64,000 bases of DNA from CAZUSO01 sp964622775 (GTDB taxonomy: Bacteria > Bacteroidota > Bacteroidia > Chitinophagales > Chitinophagaceae), in the NCBI GenBank assembly GCA_964622775.1, contig CAZUSO010000001.1, forward strand, positions 1 to 64,000, given 5' to 3'. Every line of letters begins with the position of its first letter. Position 1 is the first letter of the stretch. A program made the translations under genes and the position numbers. Below, piece after piece: positions 1 to 8,080 of this stretch. A model generated the notes under the pieces. That model was given only the letters and a program-made list of their open reading frames with translations. It was not told where the DNA came from and searched no databases.

Positions 1-210
1 CGTCATTCCGGGTGAAGCGTATAAGCGGTCGTCATTCCGACCGGAGTAAAATTTATGGAACGCTTGCAGTAAATTTTATGGAGCAGAGGAATCTCCCGGG
101 CATTTTTCCATCCTCCCGTATGGGAGATTCCTCCATGCGAAAATCCTAACCGGATTAAGCGTAATCCGGGATTTTCTTTTCGGAATGACGGCACGTTTTT
201 GCGGAATGAC
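1..210. repeat. Palindromic intergenic repeat, REP/MITE-like
   Basis: CGTCATTCCG at 1-10 and again at 30-39 is mirrored by CGGAATGACG at 181-190 and CGGAATGAC at 202-210. Inside, GAGGAATCTCCC (86-97) pairs perfectly with GGGAGATTCCTC (122-133), and GAAAATCC near 139 pairs with GGATTTTC near 170. The nested inverted repeats imply a long folded structure. No credible protein is encoded: the small minus-strand reading frame through it only reflects the repeat. Elements of this GTCATTCCG type occur dispersed in Bacteroidota genomes; whether this one is multicopy cannot be judged from one window. Confidence 0.6.
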
Positions 211-293
211 AAAAAACCTTACACCACATGCAACATTCGAAATGCACCCATAAATTAATAAATTTCACACGGGAGGAGAAATTTTATTAATTG

Positions 294-301
294 TAACTTT
301 G
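294..301 (+). promoter_or_regulatory. Bacteroidota -7 box (TAACTTTG)
   Basis: TAACTTTG matches the Bacteroidota -7 consensus TAnnTTTG and lies 25 bp upstream of the ATG at 326. No convincing TTG -33 element is seen at the usual 19-21 bp spacing. Confidence 0.45.
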
Positions 302-325
302 CAACTCAATATCAAGATATAAAAC

Positions 326-1579
326 ATGAGTCTGCAACAAAAATTCAGCCCGGAAAGCCTGATGATGTCTTACGGTTATAAACCCGAACTATCTGAAGGC
401 GCCGTAAAATCGCCCATTTTTCAAACATCCACTTTTGTATTCAAGACAGCAGAAGAAGGAAAAGCCTTTTTTGAAGTCGCCTACGGGATTCGGGAAAAAG
501 AAGAAAATGAAGAGTTGGGACTGATCTATAGCCGGATCAATAACCCGGATTTGGAGATCCTGGAAAACAGGCTTTCTCTTTGGGATGAAGCAGACGATTG
601 CGCCGTATTTGAAAGTGGGATGTCAGCCATCACTACAGTGCTTTTGGAATTTTTGAAACCCGGCGACCTCCTGCTTTACAGTACTCCTCTATACGGAGGA
701 ACTGATCATTTCATTCACGACTTTCTGAAAAAGATCCATGTAGAGACCCTGGCTTTTAAACCCTGGCAAACAAAGGAAGAAATCATACAGATGCTTGAGG
801 CCAGCGGCAAGGCAGCTCATCTTGCCATGATCTATGTGGAGTCTCCTGCAAATCCGACCAATGCACTTATCAGTTTAGATATGTGCAAAGAGATTGCCGA
901 CCATTACAGTACGTCTGAAAAAAAGGTGTTCTTTGCCGTGGACAATACCTATATGGGGCCGCTTTGGCAGCACCCGCTACAACATGGGGCTGATGTGTCT
1001 TTATATTCTGCTACCAAATATATCGGAGGCCACAGCGATGTGATTGCCGGTGCCTGCTGTGGTACGCAGGAAGCCATCACGAGAGTAAAGATACTGCGTA
1101 CTTTCCTGGGCAATATGGCCGGACCCTGGACCGGATGGCTATTACTGCGTAGCCTGGAAACCCTCAAAATCCGAATGGAACAGCAGGCGGCAAATGCGAT
1201 CCAGGTTGCCAATTACCTTAAAAGTCATCCTAAGGTAGAGAAGGTTTATTACCTCGGCTTTATTCCGCAAAACACACCGGAGCATGCCATCTACACCCAA
1301 CAATATTCTTCTCCCGGAGCCATGTTATCCTTCGACGTTACCGGAGGAGAGCCTGCGGCTTTCCGGTTTTTAAATGCCCTGAAGCTGATAAAGCTCGCCG
1401 TGAGCCTGGGAAGCACCGAATCACTGGCGGAGCACCCGGCTACGATGACGCATGTCGGCGTTGACCCCGAACACCGTAAAGAAATGTCCATCACCGGGAA
1501 ATTGGTTCGGCTTTCCGTAGGTGTTGAGAATGCCAAAGATTTAATCTGGGACATAGAGCAGGCACTGGAAAAGGCCTGA
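326..1579 (+). CDS. Cys/Met metabolism PLP-dependent enzyme (cystathionine gamma-synthase / methionine gamma-lyase family)
   Basis: A 417-residue fold-type I PLP enzyme of the trans-sulfuration family, near the usual 380-420 residues. It shows the family landmarks: YSRINNPDLEILE near residue 68, FESGMSAI near 95, VDNTYMGP with the PLP-contacting aspartate near 211, and SATKYIGGHSD with the Schiff-base lysine near 231. Such enzymes act in the cytoplasm on homoserine esters, cystathionine, methionine or cysteine; substrate cannot be assigned from sequence alone. It appears monocistronic, with a -7 box upstream and a strong hairpin downstream. The start is the first ATG after the promoter-like box. 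The family call is firm, the exact reaction is not. Confidence 0.9.
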   Translation: MSLQQKFSPESLMMSYGYKPELSEGAVKSPIFQTSTFVFKTAEEGKAFFEVAYGIREKEENEELGLIYSRINNPDLEILENRLSLWDEADDCAVFESGMSAITTVLLEFLKPGDLLLYSTPLYGGTDHFIHDFLKKIHVETLAFKPWQTKEEIIQMLEASGKAAHLAMIYVESPANPTNALISLDMCKEIADHYSTSEKKVFFAVDNTYMGPLWQHPLQHGADVSLYSATKYIGGHSDVIAGACCGTQEAITRVKILRTFLGNMAGPWTGWLLLRSLETLKIRMEQQAANAIQVANYLKSHPKVEKVYYLGFIPQNTPEHAIYTQQYSSPGAMLSFDVTGGEPAAFRFLNALKLIKLAVSLGSTESLAEHPATMTHVGVDPEHRKEMSITGKLVRLSVGVENAKDLIWDIEQALEKA

Positions 1580-1608
1580 TGAGGGATCGGTTTTAAAATA
1601 GCGAAAGC

Positions 1609-1643
1609 AAAGAGGCGGTATAAAAAATTATACCGCCTCTTTT
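1609..1643. terminator. Bidirectional intrinsic terminator
   Basis: A perfect 15-bp stem (1609-1623 with 1628-1642) around an AAAA loop, A-rich on one side and T-rich on the other. It lies between two convergent genes (stops at 1579 and 1676) and can serve both strands. Confidence 0.85.
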
Positions 1644-1675
1644 AATATTATTGCATCTTACCTCATCCCCCGCTT

Positions 1676-2452
1676 TTAAATAGAACGGGCAACCATTTCG
1701 GCAATGTCCAGCACCTGAACTTCTTCTTCCTTATCTTTACTTTTTACGCCGTCGTATAGCATGGTAATACAAAAAGGGCAGTTAGCAGCAATGGTCTTTG
1801 CGCCGGTATCCAATGCCTCTTCCGCACGCTCCCAGTTGATACGTTTATTGCCAGGCTCATCTTCTTTGAACATTTGTGCGCCACCCGCTCCGCAGCATAA
1901 GCCATTGCTTTTGCAGCGCTTCATTTCTACCAGTTCCACATCCATAGCCTCCAATACGGCCCGCGGCGCCTCATACACGCCATTGGCCCGACCTAAATAA
2001 CAACTGTCGTGATAGGTGATTTTTTTTCCTTTAAACGCACCCCCTTCCTTCATCACAATCTTCCCTTCACTGATAAGCTGGTTGATGAATGTAGCATGAT
2101 GGATCACCTCGTAATGACCACCCAGAGCGGGATATTCGTTCCTGAAGATATTAAAGCAGTGCGGACAGGTTGTTACAATTTTTTTTATCCCGTAGCCGTT
2201 AAGCACCTGGATATTATTATAAGCCATCATCTGGAACAAAAATTCATTACCTGCACGCCGGGCAGGATCGCCGTTACACATTTCTTCTTTACCCAGGATA
2301 GCAAATGAAACGCCGACTTTATTCAGAATCTGAACAAATGCTTTGGTGATGCGCTGCGCACGCTGATCGAAACTGCCGGCACATCCTACCCAAAACAATA
2401 CTTCTGGTTCTATTCCTTCGGCCGTATATTCGGCCATTGTTTTTACTTGCAT
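1676..2452 (-). CDS. (Fe-S)-binding protein with CCG domains (HdrB/LutA/GlpC-like)
   Basis: A 258-residue protein with two cysteine-rich CCG modules. Visible motifs are CNGDPARRAGNE near residue 59, TTCPHCFNIF near 94, SCYLGR near 150 and CCGAGGAQMF near 187, the last being the CCG signature that binds a special 4Fe-4S cluster in heterodisulfide reductase subunit B and relatives. It is probably the catalytic or electron-transfer partner of the membrane ferredoxin-type protein at 3536-4867. In many Bacteroidota those two genes are neighbours; here a DinB gene and a damaged toxin-antitoxin pair lie between them. An alternative start is Met6. The physiological electron donor and acceptor are unknown. 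Confidence 0.85.
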   Translation of the reverse strand: MQVKTMAEYTAEGIEPEVLFWVGCAGSFDQRAQRITKAFVQILNKVGVSFAILGKEEMCNGDPARRAGNEFLFQMMAYNNIQVLNGYGIKKIVTTCPHCFNIFRNEYPALGGHYEVIHHATFINQLISEGKIVMKEGGAFKGKKITYHDSCYLGRANGVYEAPRAVLEAMDVELVEMKRCKSNGLCCGAGGAQMFKEDEPGNKRINWERAEEALDTGAKTIAANCPFCITMLYDGVKSKDKEEEVQVLDIAEMVARSI

Positions 2453-2468
2453 AACATTTGTTTCTTAT

Positions 2469-2774
2469 TCATTTTTTGCCGGGATTTCTATCCGTATGAA
2501 AGACAGATAAAATCCTTATCAATCTTATCTTTATCCTTGATTCTGTATACAACAGGGAAAGGAAACCGCTTTACTATCGCTTCTCTAAACTCTTTTGTTT
2601 TTATAGCACAATGCAATGGATTCACCACAATTTTATCCACACATTTCATTACTTCATTTATAAATTCATCTCCCAATTCTGGTTTTTGCATTTCATACCA
2701 ATGCCAGGTCTCAGTAACTTCAGTTGCAGCTTTTGATGCAAAAAAATTTTATAAGGCGTACTATCTGCGGGCAT
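2469..2774 (-). pseudogene. RelE/ParE-family toxin, frameshifted
   Basis: Three consecutive frames assemble one ParE-like protein. It would begin MPADSTPYKIF at 2774, continue after a shift in a run of seven A (plus strand, 2739-2745) as FASKAATEVTETWHWYEMQ, run through FPVVYRIKDKDKIDK, then need a second shift near 2515 to end as ILSVFHTDRNPGKK, the usual ParE C-terminus. Only the middle part is open from an ATG (2488-2691). It sits 16 bp after the antitoxin-like gene, the normal antitoxin-toxin order. It may be a true pseudogene, or the two indels may be sequencing errors; the homopolymer position makes an error plausible for the first. Confidence 0.6.
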
Positions 2775-2790
2775 GTAGCACGGCTTTTTT

Positions 2791-3018
2791 TCAGCAATCC
2801 TTTTTAACAATGCTTTTTTTAGAAACCCCTTTATCTTTTCCTTCTTCCATTTTGCTATCCCTTTCCTCCAACTCTTTTACTACATTTTCATCCTGCCACC
2901 ATTCGTGTGGTTCAATTTGTTCTTCCGGCAAATTATACAATGCCGTAATCTTACGTTCATCTGTAGATTGGATATAAGTGCAATGCGCTTCTCTGATAGT
3001 AGTCACGTCCCTTTTCAT
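2791..3018 (-). CDS. Antitoxin of a RelE/ParE-type addiction module (putative)
   Basis: A 75-residue hydrophilic protein with the pattern ALYNLPEEQIE, then HEWWQDENVVKELEERD, then a GKDKG segment. This resembles short Bacteroidota addiction-module components in which an acidic EWWDD-type motif precedes a GKxKG tail that wraps the toxin. It directly precedes the ParE-like remnant, consistent with antitoxin-first order. Its reading frame looks intact although the toxin is broken, a common decay state. No DNA-binding motif is obvious by eye. Identification rests on pattern and context, so moderate confidence. Confidence 0.55.
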   Translation of the reverse strand: MKRDVTTIREAHCTYIQSTDERKITALYNLPEEQIEPHEWWQDENVVKELEERDSKMEEGKDKGVSKKSIVKKDC

Positions 3019-3054
3019 CGTCCTGAGTTTTATAATAAATCAAGGTTACACTTG

Positions 3055-3513
3055 TCAGATCAATTTTCTCATTGCCTGAATATGCCCGTAGTGCAATACA
3101 TCGTGCTGCGAGCAACAGGCAAAACAGGTTTCAATATCATTCATCTCCACACCAAAAGTCATGGTTGAATATGGCTTTACTTCTTTGAAAATTCCTGCTG
3201 CATAATCGTTTTCTATCGCTTCAATGGAAGGCAGCAGCTTATTCAAAAAATAATCAATTTCCGTTTGTTCAATAAAACTTTCCGGTACGCTTCCGTTTTT
3301 GTACTGGTCAAGATACGGAATTTCCTTTTCCGGTTTTACGCCTGTTCTTACATAGCACAATACCGGCACGGTAACTACGATATGTCCGAGATGCCAGGCT
3401 AAATTATTCCTGAAACCATCCGGAATTTTATTTAATTGTTCAATGTTTAATGATTGATACAGGGGAACAATCCTGCTCCGGATACTTTTTGAAAATGTGA
3501 AATGGTTCTGCAT
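3055..3513 (-). CDS. DinB superfamily protein
   Basis: A 152-residue protein with the DinB-like four-helix pattern. It has an early LAWHLGHIVVTVPVL segment near residue 38 and a C-terminal SQHDVLHYGHIQAMRK segment. The spaced histidines (H in LGHI, then HDVLHYGH) are those that bind a divalent metal in DinB/YfiT proteins. Functions in the family range from bacillithiol or mycothiol transferases to unknown roles. It lies 22 bp downstream of the Fe-S membrane protein on the same strand, so it may be co-transcribed, but no functional link to the Fe-S pair is evident. It looks inserted together with the toxin-antitoxin pair. Confidence 0.8.
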   Translation of the reverse strand: MQNHFTFSKSIRSRIVPLYQSLNIEQLNKIPDGFRNNLAWHLGHIVVTVPVLCYVRTGVKPEKEIPYLDQYKNGSVPESFIEQTEIDYFLNKLLPSIEAIENDYAAGIFKEVKPYSTMTFGVEMNDIETCFACCSQHDVLHYGHIQAMRKLI

Positions 3514-3535
3514 TTATTTTTTATTGAAATTAAAA

Positions 3536-4867
3536 TTAATTCACCTCCGCCAGCCAGGCATCTCTGTCATCAGGGCTGAATTTCCAGGGAGCCATATTGT
3601 TTTCAATATTGCTGAACATCATATTCCATTCCTGAGGTGCACTGCTTTCTTCCATGATCAGGTTGCGGCGCAGCTCCGTAATAATAGACAGCGGATTGAT
3701 GCTTACCGGGCAGGCTTCCACGCAGGCATTGCAGGTGGTGCAGGCACGCAGCTCTTCCACGGTAATATAATCGTGCAATAAAGATTTTCCATCATCCACA
3801 AATGTACCGTTATTGGCATCAATATTTTTACCGATATCCTCCATCCTGTCGCGCGTGTCCATCATGATTTTACGCGGCGATAATTTTTTGCCGGTGATAT
3901 TGGCCGGGCAGCTTGCGGTGCAACGTCCGCATTCCGTACAGGCATAAGCATCCATCAGGCTTTTCCAGCTCAGATCCGGCACATCTTTCGCCCCGAATTT
4001 CGGATTTTCATCGGGTTGCGCATCCGCGGGAGCTTTATCCGGCTCCATCATATACAGCACTTCCTGTTGAATATCCGCCATATTACGCATCATGCCGGCA
4101 GGTTTCAGCGCGGCATAATAGGCATTGGGAAAAGCCAGCAATATATGCAGATGTTTGGAATAAGGCAGGTAATTCAGGAAGGCAAATATGCCGATAATAT
4201 GCAACCACCAACAAGATCTTTCAAGCGCAATCAGAGAGCTTTCCTGCATTCCGGAAAACCAGGGTGCCATCCAGCCGGAAATTAAAAAGGGGCCGGCAGG
4301 CGTATAGTGCTGCGCACCCATTTGCTGTAAATTATAATCGGCGCTGTTCATTGTTAAGAACAAGGACATCAGCACGATTTCCGTGATGAGAATCAGGTTG
4401 GCATCGCTTTTGGGCCAGCCGTTCAGTTCTTTTTGATTCAGTCTTTTTATCTTTAAAACATTTCTCCTGACCAGGAAAATGGCGCAGGAAACCAGCACCA
4501 GCAGAGCCAGCACTTCAAAACAATTAATCAGGAAAGTGTAAAGTCCGCCGATCCAGGGCGCAAACAGGCGATGCTGACCCAACAGCCCGTCCAGCACGAT
4601 TTCCATGATTTCAATATTAATAATCACAAAGCCGGCATAAACAAAGAAATGCAGCACGGCAGGCAGCGGGCGCTTAAACATCTTTTTTTGTCCAAATGCG
4701 AGCAATAACACGTTTTTCCAGCGTTGCGAAGAATTGTCATTAATAGTTTCCTCTTTTCCGAGGTTAATATTGCGTCGGATCATTTTTACCTTCTTAGCAA
4801 AAATGTACACCGATACGGCAACGAGCAGCAGAAATAATATTTGTTGAGCTATCAGCATAAAATACAT
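3536..4867 (-). CDS. Membrane 4Fe-4S dicluster oxidoreductase subunit (HdrC/NarI-like fusion)
   Basis: A 443-residue protein with an N-terminal membrane part of about five helices (first at residues 4-24, then roughly 68-90, 105-130, 155-175, 210-235) and a C-terminal soluble ferredoxin domain. Two cluster motifs are clear: CTECGRCTASCPAN near residue 312 and CTTCNACVEACPVSINP near 378. The layout matches Bacteroidota Fe-S oxidoreductases that combine a quinone-facing NarI-like membrane unit with an HdrC-like dicluster. It probably passes electrons between the quinone pool and the CCG protein encoded at 1676-2452. Start is the first ATG; Met4 is an alternative. Confidence 0.85.
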   Translation of the reverse strand: MYFMLIAQQILFLLLVAVSVYIFAKKVKMIRRNINLGKEETINDNSSQRWKNVLLLAFGQKKMFKRPLPAVLHFFVYAGFVIINIEIMEIVLDGLLGQHRLFAPWIGGLYTFLINCFEVLALLVLVSCAIFLVRRNVLKIKRLNQKELNGWPKSDANLILITEIVLMSLFLTMNSADYNLQQMGAQHYTPAGPFLISGWMAPWFSGMQESSLIALERSCWWLHIIGIFAFLNYLPYSKHLHILLAFPNAYYAALKPAGMMRNMADIQQEVLYMMEPDKAPADAQPDENPKFGAKDVPDLSWKSLMDAYACTECGRCTASCPANITGKKLSPRKIMMDTRDRMEDIGKNIDANNGTFVDDGKSLLHDYITVEELRACTTCNACVEACPVSINPLSIITELRRNLIMEESSAPQEWNMMFSNIENNMAPWKFSPDDRDAWLAEVN

Positions 4868-4979
4868 TTTATATAAGGCCGGCTGAGCAAAATGGGAGCA
4901 TCTTATTCGGGCATGGTTAAATTAATACAGGCTTAGTTCTGATTGCAATAAATTATTAAGCCTTCTTCATTGCTTTCCG

Positions 4980-5010
4980 AATTTGACAATTTTTAAAAAG
5001 TTGTCAAATT
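4980..5010. repeat. Inverted repeat (operator or hairpin)
   Basis: AATTTGACAA (4980-4989) and TTGTCAAATT (5001-5010) are perfect 10-bp inverted copies, with a TTTTT/AAAAA core between them. It lies between the gldE stop (5042) and the downstream Fe-S gene start (4867). There is no T-run after it on the minus strand, so it may be an operator or a hairpin of the transcript rather than a normal terminator. Confidence 0.4.
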
Positions 5011-5041
5011 TATCTAATCGCTATTTAAATTAACAATGCCC

Positions 5042-6361
5042 TTATTCGATCTCCGCTTTCACCTTTCCGATCCGGAATTTATCAATGGAAAGAATGATAA
5101 AGTCAATGTTCCGGTAATTGATCCGTTCATTAACAGAGGGAAACTTTCCGGCAATTTCCAGAATCAGTCCGGCAACAGAATCACTTTGGCCTTTTACGTC
5201 GTCAAAGGTACTATAAGGAACGTTGATAATGCGGCACATATCATTAATCAGCATCTTTCCTTCAAAAATAAAATTGTGATTATCCACCTTTTTATAATGA
5301 TGATCTTCCTCATCAAACTCATCGCGTATATCACCCATAATTTCTTCCATCACGTCTTCCAGTGTTACGATCCCGGAGGTTCCTCCAAATTCATCCACGA
5401 CAACGGCGAAGTGCTGGCGGCGTTCCTGAAATTCCTTAAAGAGATCTTCGATCATTTTATGCTCATGAACGAAGAAGGCCGGGCGCATCAGGGTATGCCA
5501 GTCCAGCTCATCCATATCAGTATAAGGCAGGAAATCTTTAGTATAAACCATGCCCACAATGGTGTCGATATTGTCGCGATAAACCGGCAGCCTGGAATAT
5601 CCGGCAGCCAGCATTTTGTCACGCACCTTGAGCAGAGGCCAGCTTTCCCGGATTGCGCTGATCTCAAGCCGGGGTTGCATAATCTGCTTTACCGTAATAT
5701 CGCCGAAGCGCATGATCCCCTTAAAAATATCCACTTCTTCTTTACTGGCCGGGTGCCCGATACTGGCTTCAATAGCTTCCTGTAGCTCGGCACCGTTCAT
5801 CTCAGCCAGCTGGCGGCGTGCTTCTTTCAGGTCGCGGTATTCCTGCGAATCAGAAAGCAGGCCGGAAAAAGGTTTGAACAAGGTGTAAAACACCTGTACT
5901 ACCGGAGCAGAAAACAGCGCCAGCCTAAGGTTATTTTGCCGGGAATACACTTTAGGCAAAATCTCCACAAATAAAAGCAGCAGAAAAACAATACAGACCA
6001 GCAGGACGATATAGTACCAGATACCCAGTTCCCAAACCGGTAAAAGCAGATGTGCCATATAGTTCGCGGCTATCACCAATGCGATTACGACTCCGTATTT
6101 GGCAGCGCGCAATACGGCCAGTAAGGTGTCCGGCTTTTCCAAAAGATCCACCACTAAGCGCGAACCCGGTTGCTCCTTAGTCTTCAGATAGTTGATATCC
6201 TTGGCATTCAGGGTAAAAAACGCCACTTCCGCCCCTGCCGCCAGCCCGCCTAAGAAAAGCAGCAGCAGGATCAATACAACAAATGCCGTAACATGGGTTA
6301 CCGGCATTATTTCTGAATAATTTTCGCTTTGCGCTAACAAGGTATGGAGTACAGCATTCAT
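5042..6361 (-). CDS. gldE: Gliding motility-associated protein GldE (CNNM/CorC-type)
   Basis: A 439-residue membrane protein with a DUF21/CNNM domain (about residues 25-190, four hydrophobic helices), a CBS pair (about 215-345, with YSRLPVYRDNIDTIVGMVY near 255) and a CorC/HlyC C-terminal domain (about 355-435). CorC relatives are linked to Mg2+/Co2+ transport. The GldE assignment comes from context: mutY-ssb-gldE in this order is the conserved Bacteroidota arrangement, and GldE was defined as needed for gliding in Flavobacterium. gldD, often next to it, is not downstream here. It starts 77 bp after the ssb stop. Confidence 0.88.
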   Translation of the reverse strand: MNAVLHTLLAQSENYSEIMPVTHVTAFVVLILLLLFLGGLAAGAEVAFFTLNAKDINYLKTKEQPGSRLVVDLLEKPDTLLAVLRAAKYGVVIALVIAANYMAHLLLPVWELGIWYYIVLLVCIVFLLLLFVEILPKVYSRQNNLRLALFSAPVVQVFYTLFKPFSGLLSDSQEYRDLKEARRQLAEMNGAELQEAIEASIGHPASKEEVDIFKGIMRFGDITVKQIMQPRLEISAIRESWPLLKVRDKMLAAGYSRLPVYRDNIDTIVGMVYTKDFLPYTDMDELDWHTLMRPAFFVHEHKMIEDLFKEFQERRQHFAVVVDEFGGTSGIVTLEDVMEEIMGDIRDEFDEEDHHYKKVDNHNFIFEGKMLINDMCRIINVPYSTFDDVKGQSDSVAGLILEIAGKFPSVNERINYRNIDFIILSIDKFRIGKVKAEIE

Positions 6362-6438
6362 TTATCGACATTAATAAAAAAAATCCCTTTGGGATTACAA
6401 ATATAAATGAACTATTATTGTTTTCCGCAGGGGCGCTA

Positions 6439-6882
6439 TTAAAAGGGCAGGTTATCGTTAAAACCCTCGTCATCCAGGTCAAAACTGATATTGTCAAGAT
6501 TGGCGGTGGAGCTGGCTCCTGTGCTTCCCTGCTGGTGTTGCTCATTGTCTTTCCGCTTGTCGAGCATAACCAGGCTTTCTCCAATGACTTCCGTCTGAAA
6601 CCGCCGGTTTTTGTCCCTGTCTTCCCAGTTGCGGGTACGCAATCTTCCTTCAACATATACGAGGCTGCCTTTATGCAGATATTTCCCAGCCAACTCAGCC
6701 AGCCCGCGCCACAGCACAAGGGTATGCCATTCCGTTTCGGAAATCACATTCCCGTTTTTGTCTTTCCGCATCTCGGTTGTTGCTAAAGGAAATTTGGCCA
6801 CGGGAATATTGCCATCGATGTATTGCAAATCAGGATCGCGTCCCAGGTTTCCAATTAAAATCACTTTGTTGACACCTCTCAT
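6439..6882 (-). CDS. ssb: Single-stranded DNA-binding protein
   Basis: A 147-residue SSB with an N-terminal OB fold (residues 1-105; start MRGVNKVILIGNLGRDPDL, then WHTLVLWRGLAELAGKYLHKGSLVYVEGRL written here in two parts: WHTLVLWRGLAE and LHKGSLVYVEGRL). A short Q/S/T-rich linker leads to the acidic tip FNDNLPF, the tail that recruits replication and repair partners. It lies between mutY and gldE on the same strand, 49 bp after mutY, in the usual Bacteroidota order. Length and tail indicate an intact gene. Confidence 0.93.
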   Translation of the reverse strand: MRGVNKVILIGNLGRDPDLQYIDGNIPVAKFPLATTEMRKDKNGNVISETEWHTLVLWRGLAELAGKYLHKGSLVYVEGRLRTRNWEDRDKNRRFQTEVIGESLVMLDKRKDNEQHQQGSTGASSTANLDNISFDLDDEGFNDNLPF

Positions 6883-6931
6883 ATATATTTCATTTTTCCG
6901 TGAATGAATCTAATCTTCACACAATTTGAAT

Positions 6932-7996
6932 CTAAAAATAATTATTTTGATTAAAAAATGAAACTATTGTACCCGGAAATGCAAATTTTTTTAAGCTGTC
7001 CCTGCTCCGCCAGATTCCGGAATCTTCCAATATTTCCGGTTTATCCTTTAATTTTACTTCATAAAACGTACTGCAAATGAGCTGATGCGTAAGCCTCTGC
7101 CGGTGTTCAAACAAGGGCGCCGACACCTTCAGAACGGAAGGAAATATCCGCTTCCAATGTTCGCTTTCGCGAAAATCGCCTTCGGTTTCTATCAGGTAGA
7201 ATTCGTACAAATGTTGCCAGATATCTTTCCCTGGCCTTTCGCGGATATAAACCTGCTGCCGGTATTCCAGGATCAGATAATGGAAATGACGCACCCTGAC
7301 AGATAAACTTCTGGATTTTACAGGAAGAAATGGAATACGTTCTCTTTGATACGCCACACAATTCGGCGACAAAGGGCAGTCCATGCATGCGGGTTGGCGC
7401 GGTTTACATACCAGAGCGCCAAAATCCATGATGGCCTGATTAGCGGCAGCCGGATGCTGAAGGTCTATCAGTTCGGAAGCTAAGGCGGCAAAACACTCCT
7501 TTCCTTCGGAAGTATCAACCGGCAGGTCAATGCCAAAGAAGCGCGCCAGCACGCGATATACATTTCCGTCCACTACCGCGCAGGGCAGGCCGAATGCAAA
7601 CGAGGCGATGGCGGCTGCGGTATAAGCGCCCACACCAGGCAAGGCAAGCAATCCTTCGTAATTATCCGGAAATTTTCCGCCATACTCATGATGGATCAGC
7701 TTGGCGGTCCGATGTAGATTTTTACAACGGGTGTAATAACCCAGGCCCTGCCACAAGCGAAATACTTCTTCCTGTGGTGCAAGCGCCAGGCTTTTAATAT
7801 CCGGATATTGCCGGATAAATTGCAGATAATAGGGCAGACCCTGTTCTGCACGCGTTTGCTGCAGGATTATTTCGGATAGCCAGATTTTATAAGGATCGGT
7901 CTCCTGCTTCCAGGGCAGGATACGGGTATTGATATGCTGATGCCAATACTGTAATTGTTCTTTGAAAAATGATTGAAGATGTAAACCGGCTTTCAT
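6932..7996 (-). CDS. mutY: A/G-specific adenine glycosylase MutY
   Basis: Base-excision repair enzyme that removes adenine opposite 8-oxoguanine. It has WLSEIILQQTRAEQ with the catalytic glutamate, the helix-hairpin-helix LLALPGVGAYTAAAIASFAF, the catalytic aspartate in AVVDGNVYRVL, and the C-terminal 4Fe-4S motif C-x6-C-x2-C-x5-C around CKPRQPACMDCPLSPNC. A NUDIX-like C-terminal domain that reads 8-oxoG follows. The frame is open to an ATG at 8080, but the ATG at 7996 (MKAGLHLQSFFKEQL) fits the family's N-terminus better and is used here. It is first in the mutY-ssb-gldE cluster. Confidence 0.92.
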   Translation of the reverse strand: MKAGLHLQSFFKEQLQYWHQHINTRILPWKQETDPYKIWLSEIILQQTRAEQGLPYYLQFIRQYPDIKSLALAPQEEVFRLWQGLGYYTRCKNLHRTAKLIHHEYGGKFPDNYEGLLALPGVGAYTAAAIASFAFGLPCAVVDGNVYRVLARFFGIDLPVDTSEGKECFAALASELIDLQHPAAANQAIMDFGALVCKPRQPACMDCPLSPNCVAYQRERIPFLPVKSRSLSVRVRHFHYLILEYRQQVYIRERPGKDIWQHLYEFYLIETEGDFRESEHWKRIFPSVLKVSAPLFEHRQRLTHQLICSTFYEVKLKDKPEILEDSGIWRSRDSLKKFAFPGTIVSFFNQNNYF

Positions 7997-8080
7997 GCGA
8001 TCTGCAAGATAAACAGGAAAATGAAAAGGAGCGCTAAGAAAATACCGCGCTTTACGAAGTATAGGGTTACCATTTCCCAT

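Noticed and set aside
5036..5785. A 249-residue frame antisense to gldE
   Set aside because: It is a shadow of the conserved gldE gene; its composition and lack of any motif fit an antisense artefact.
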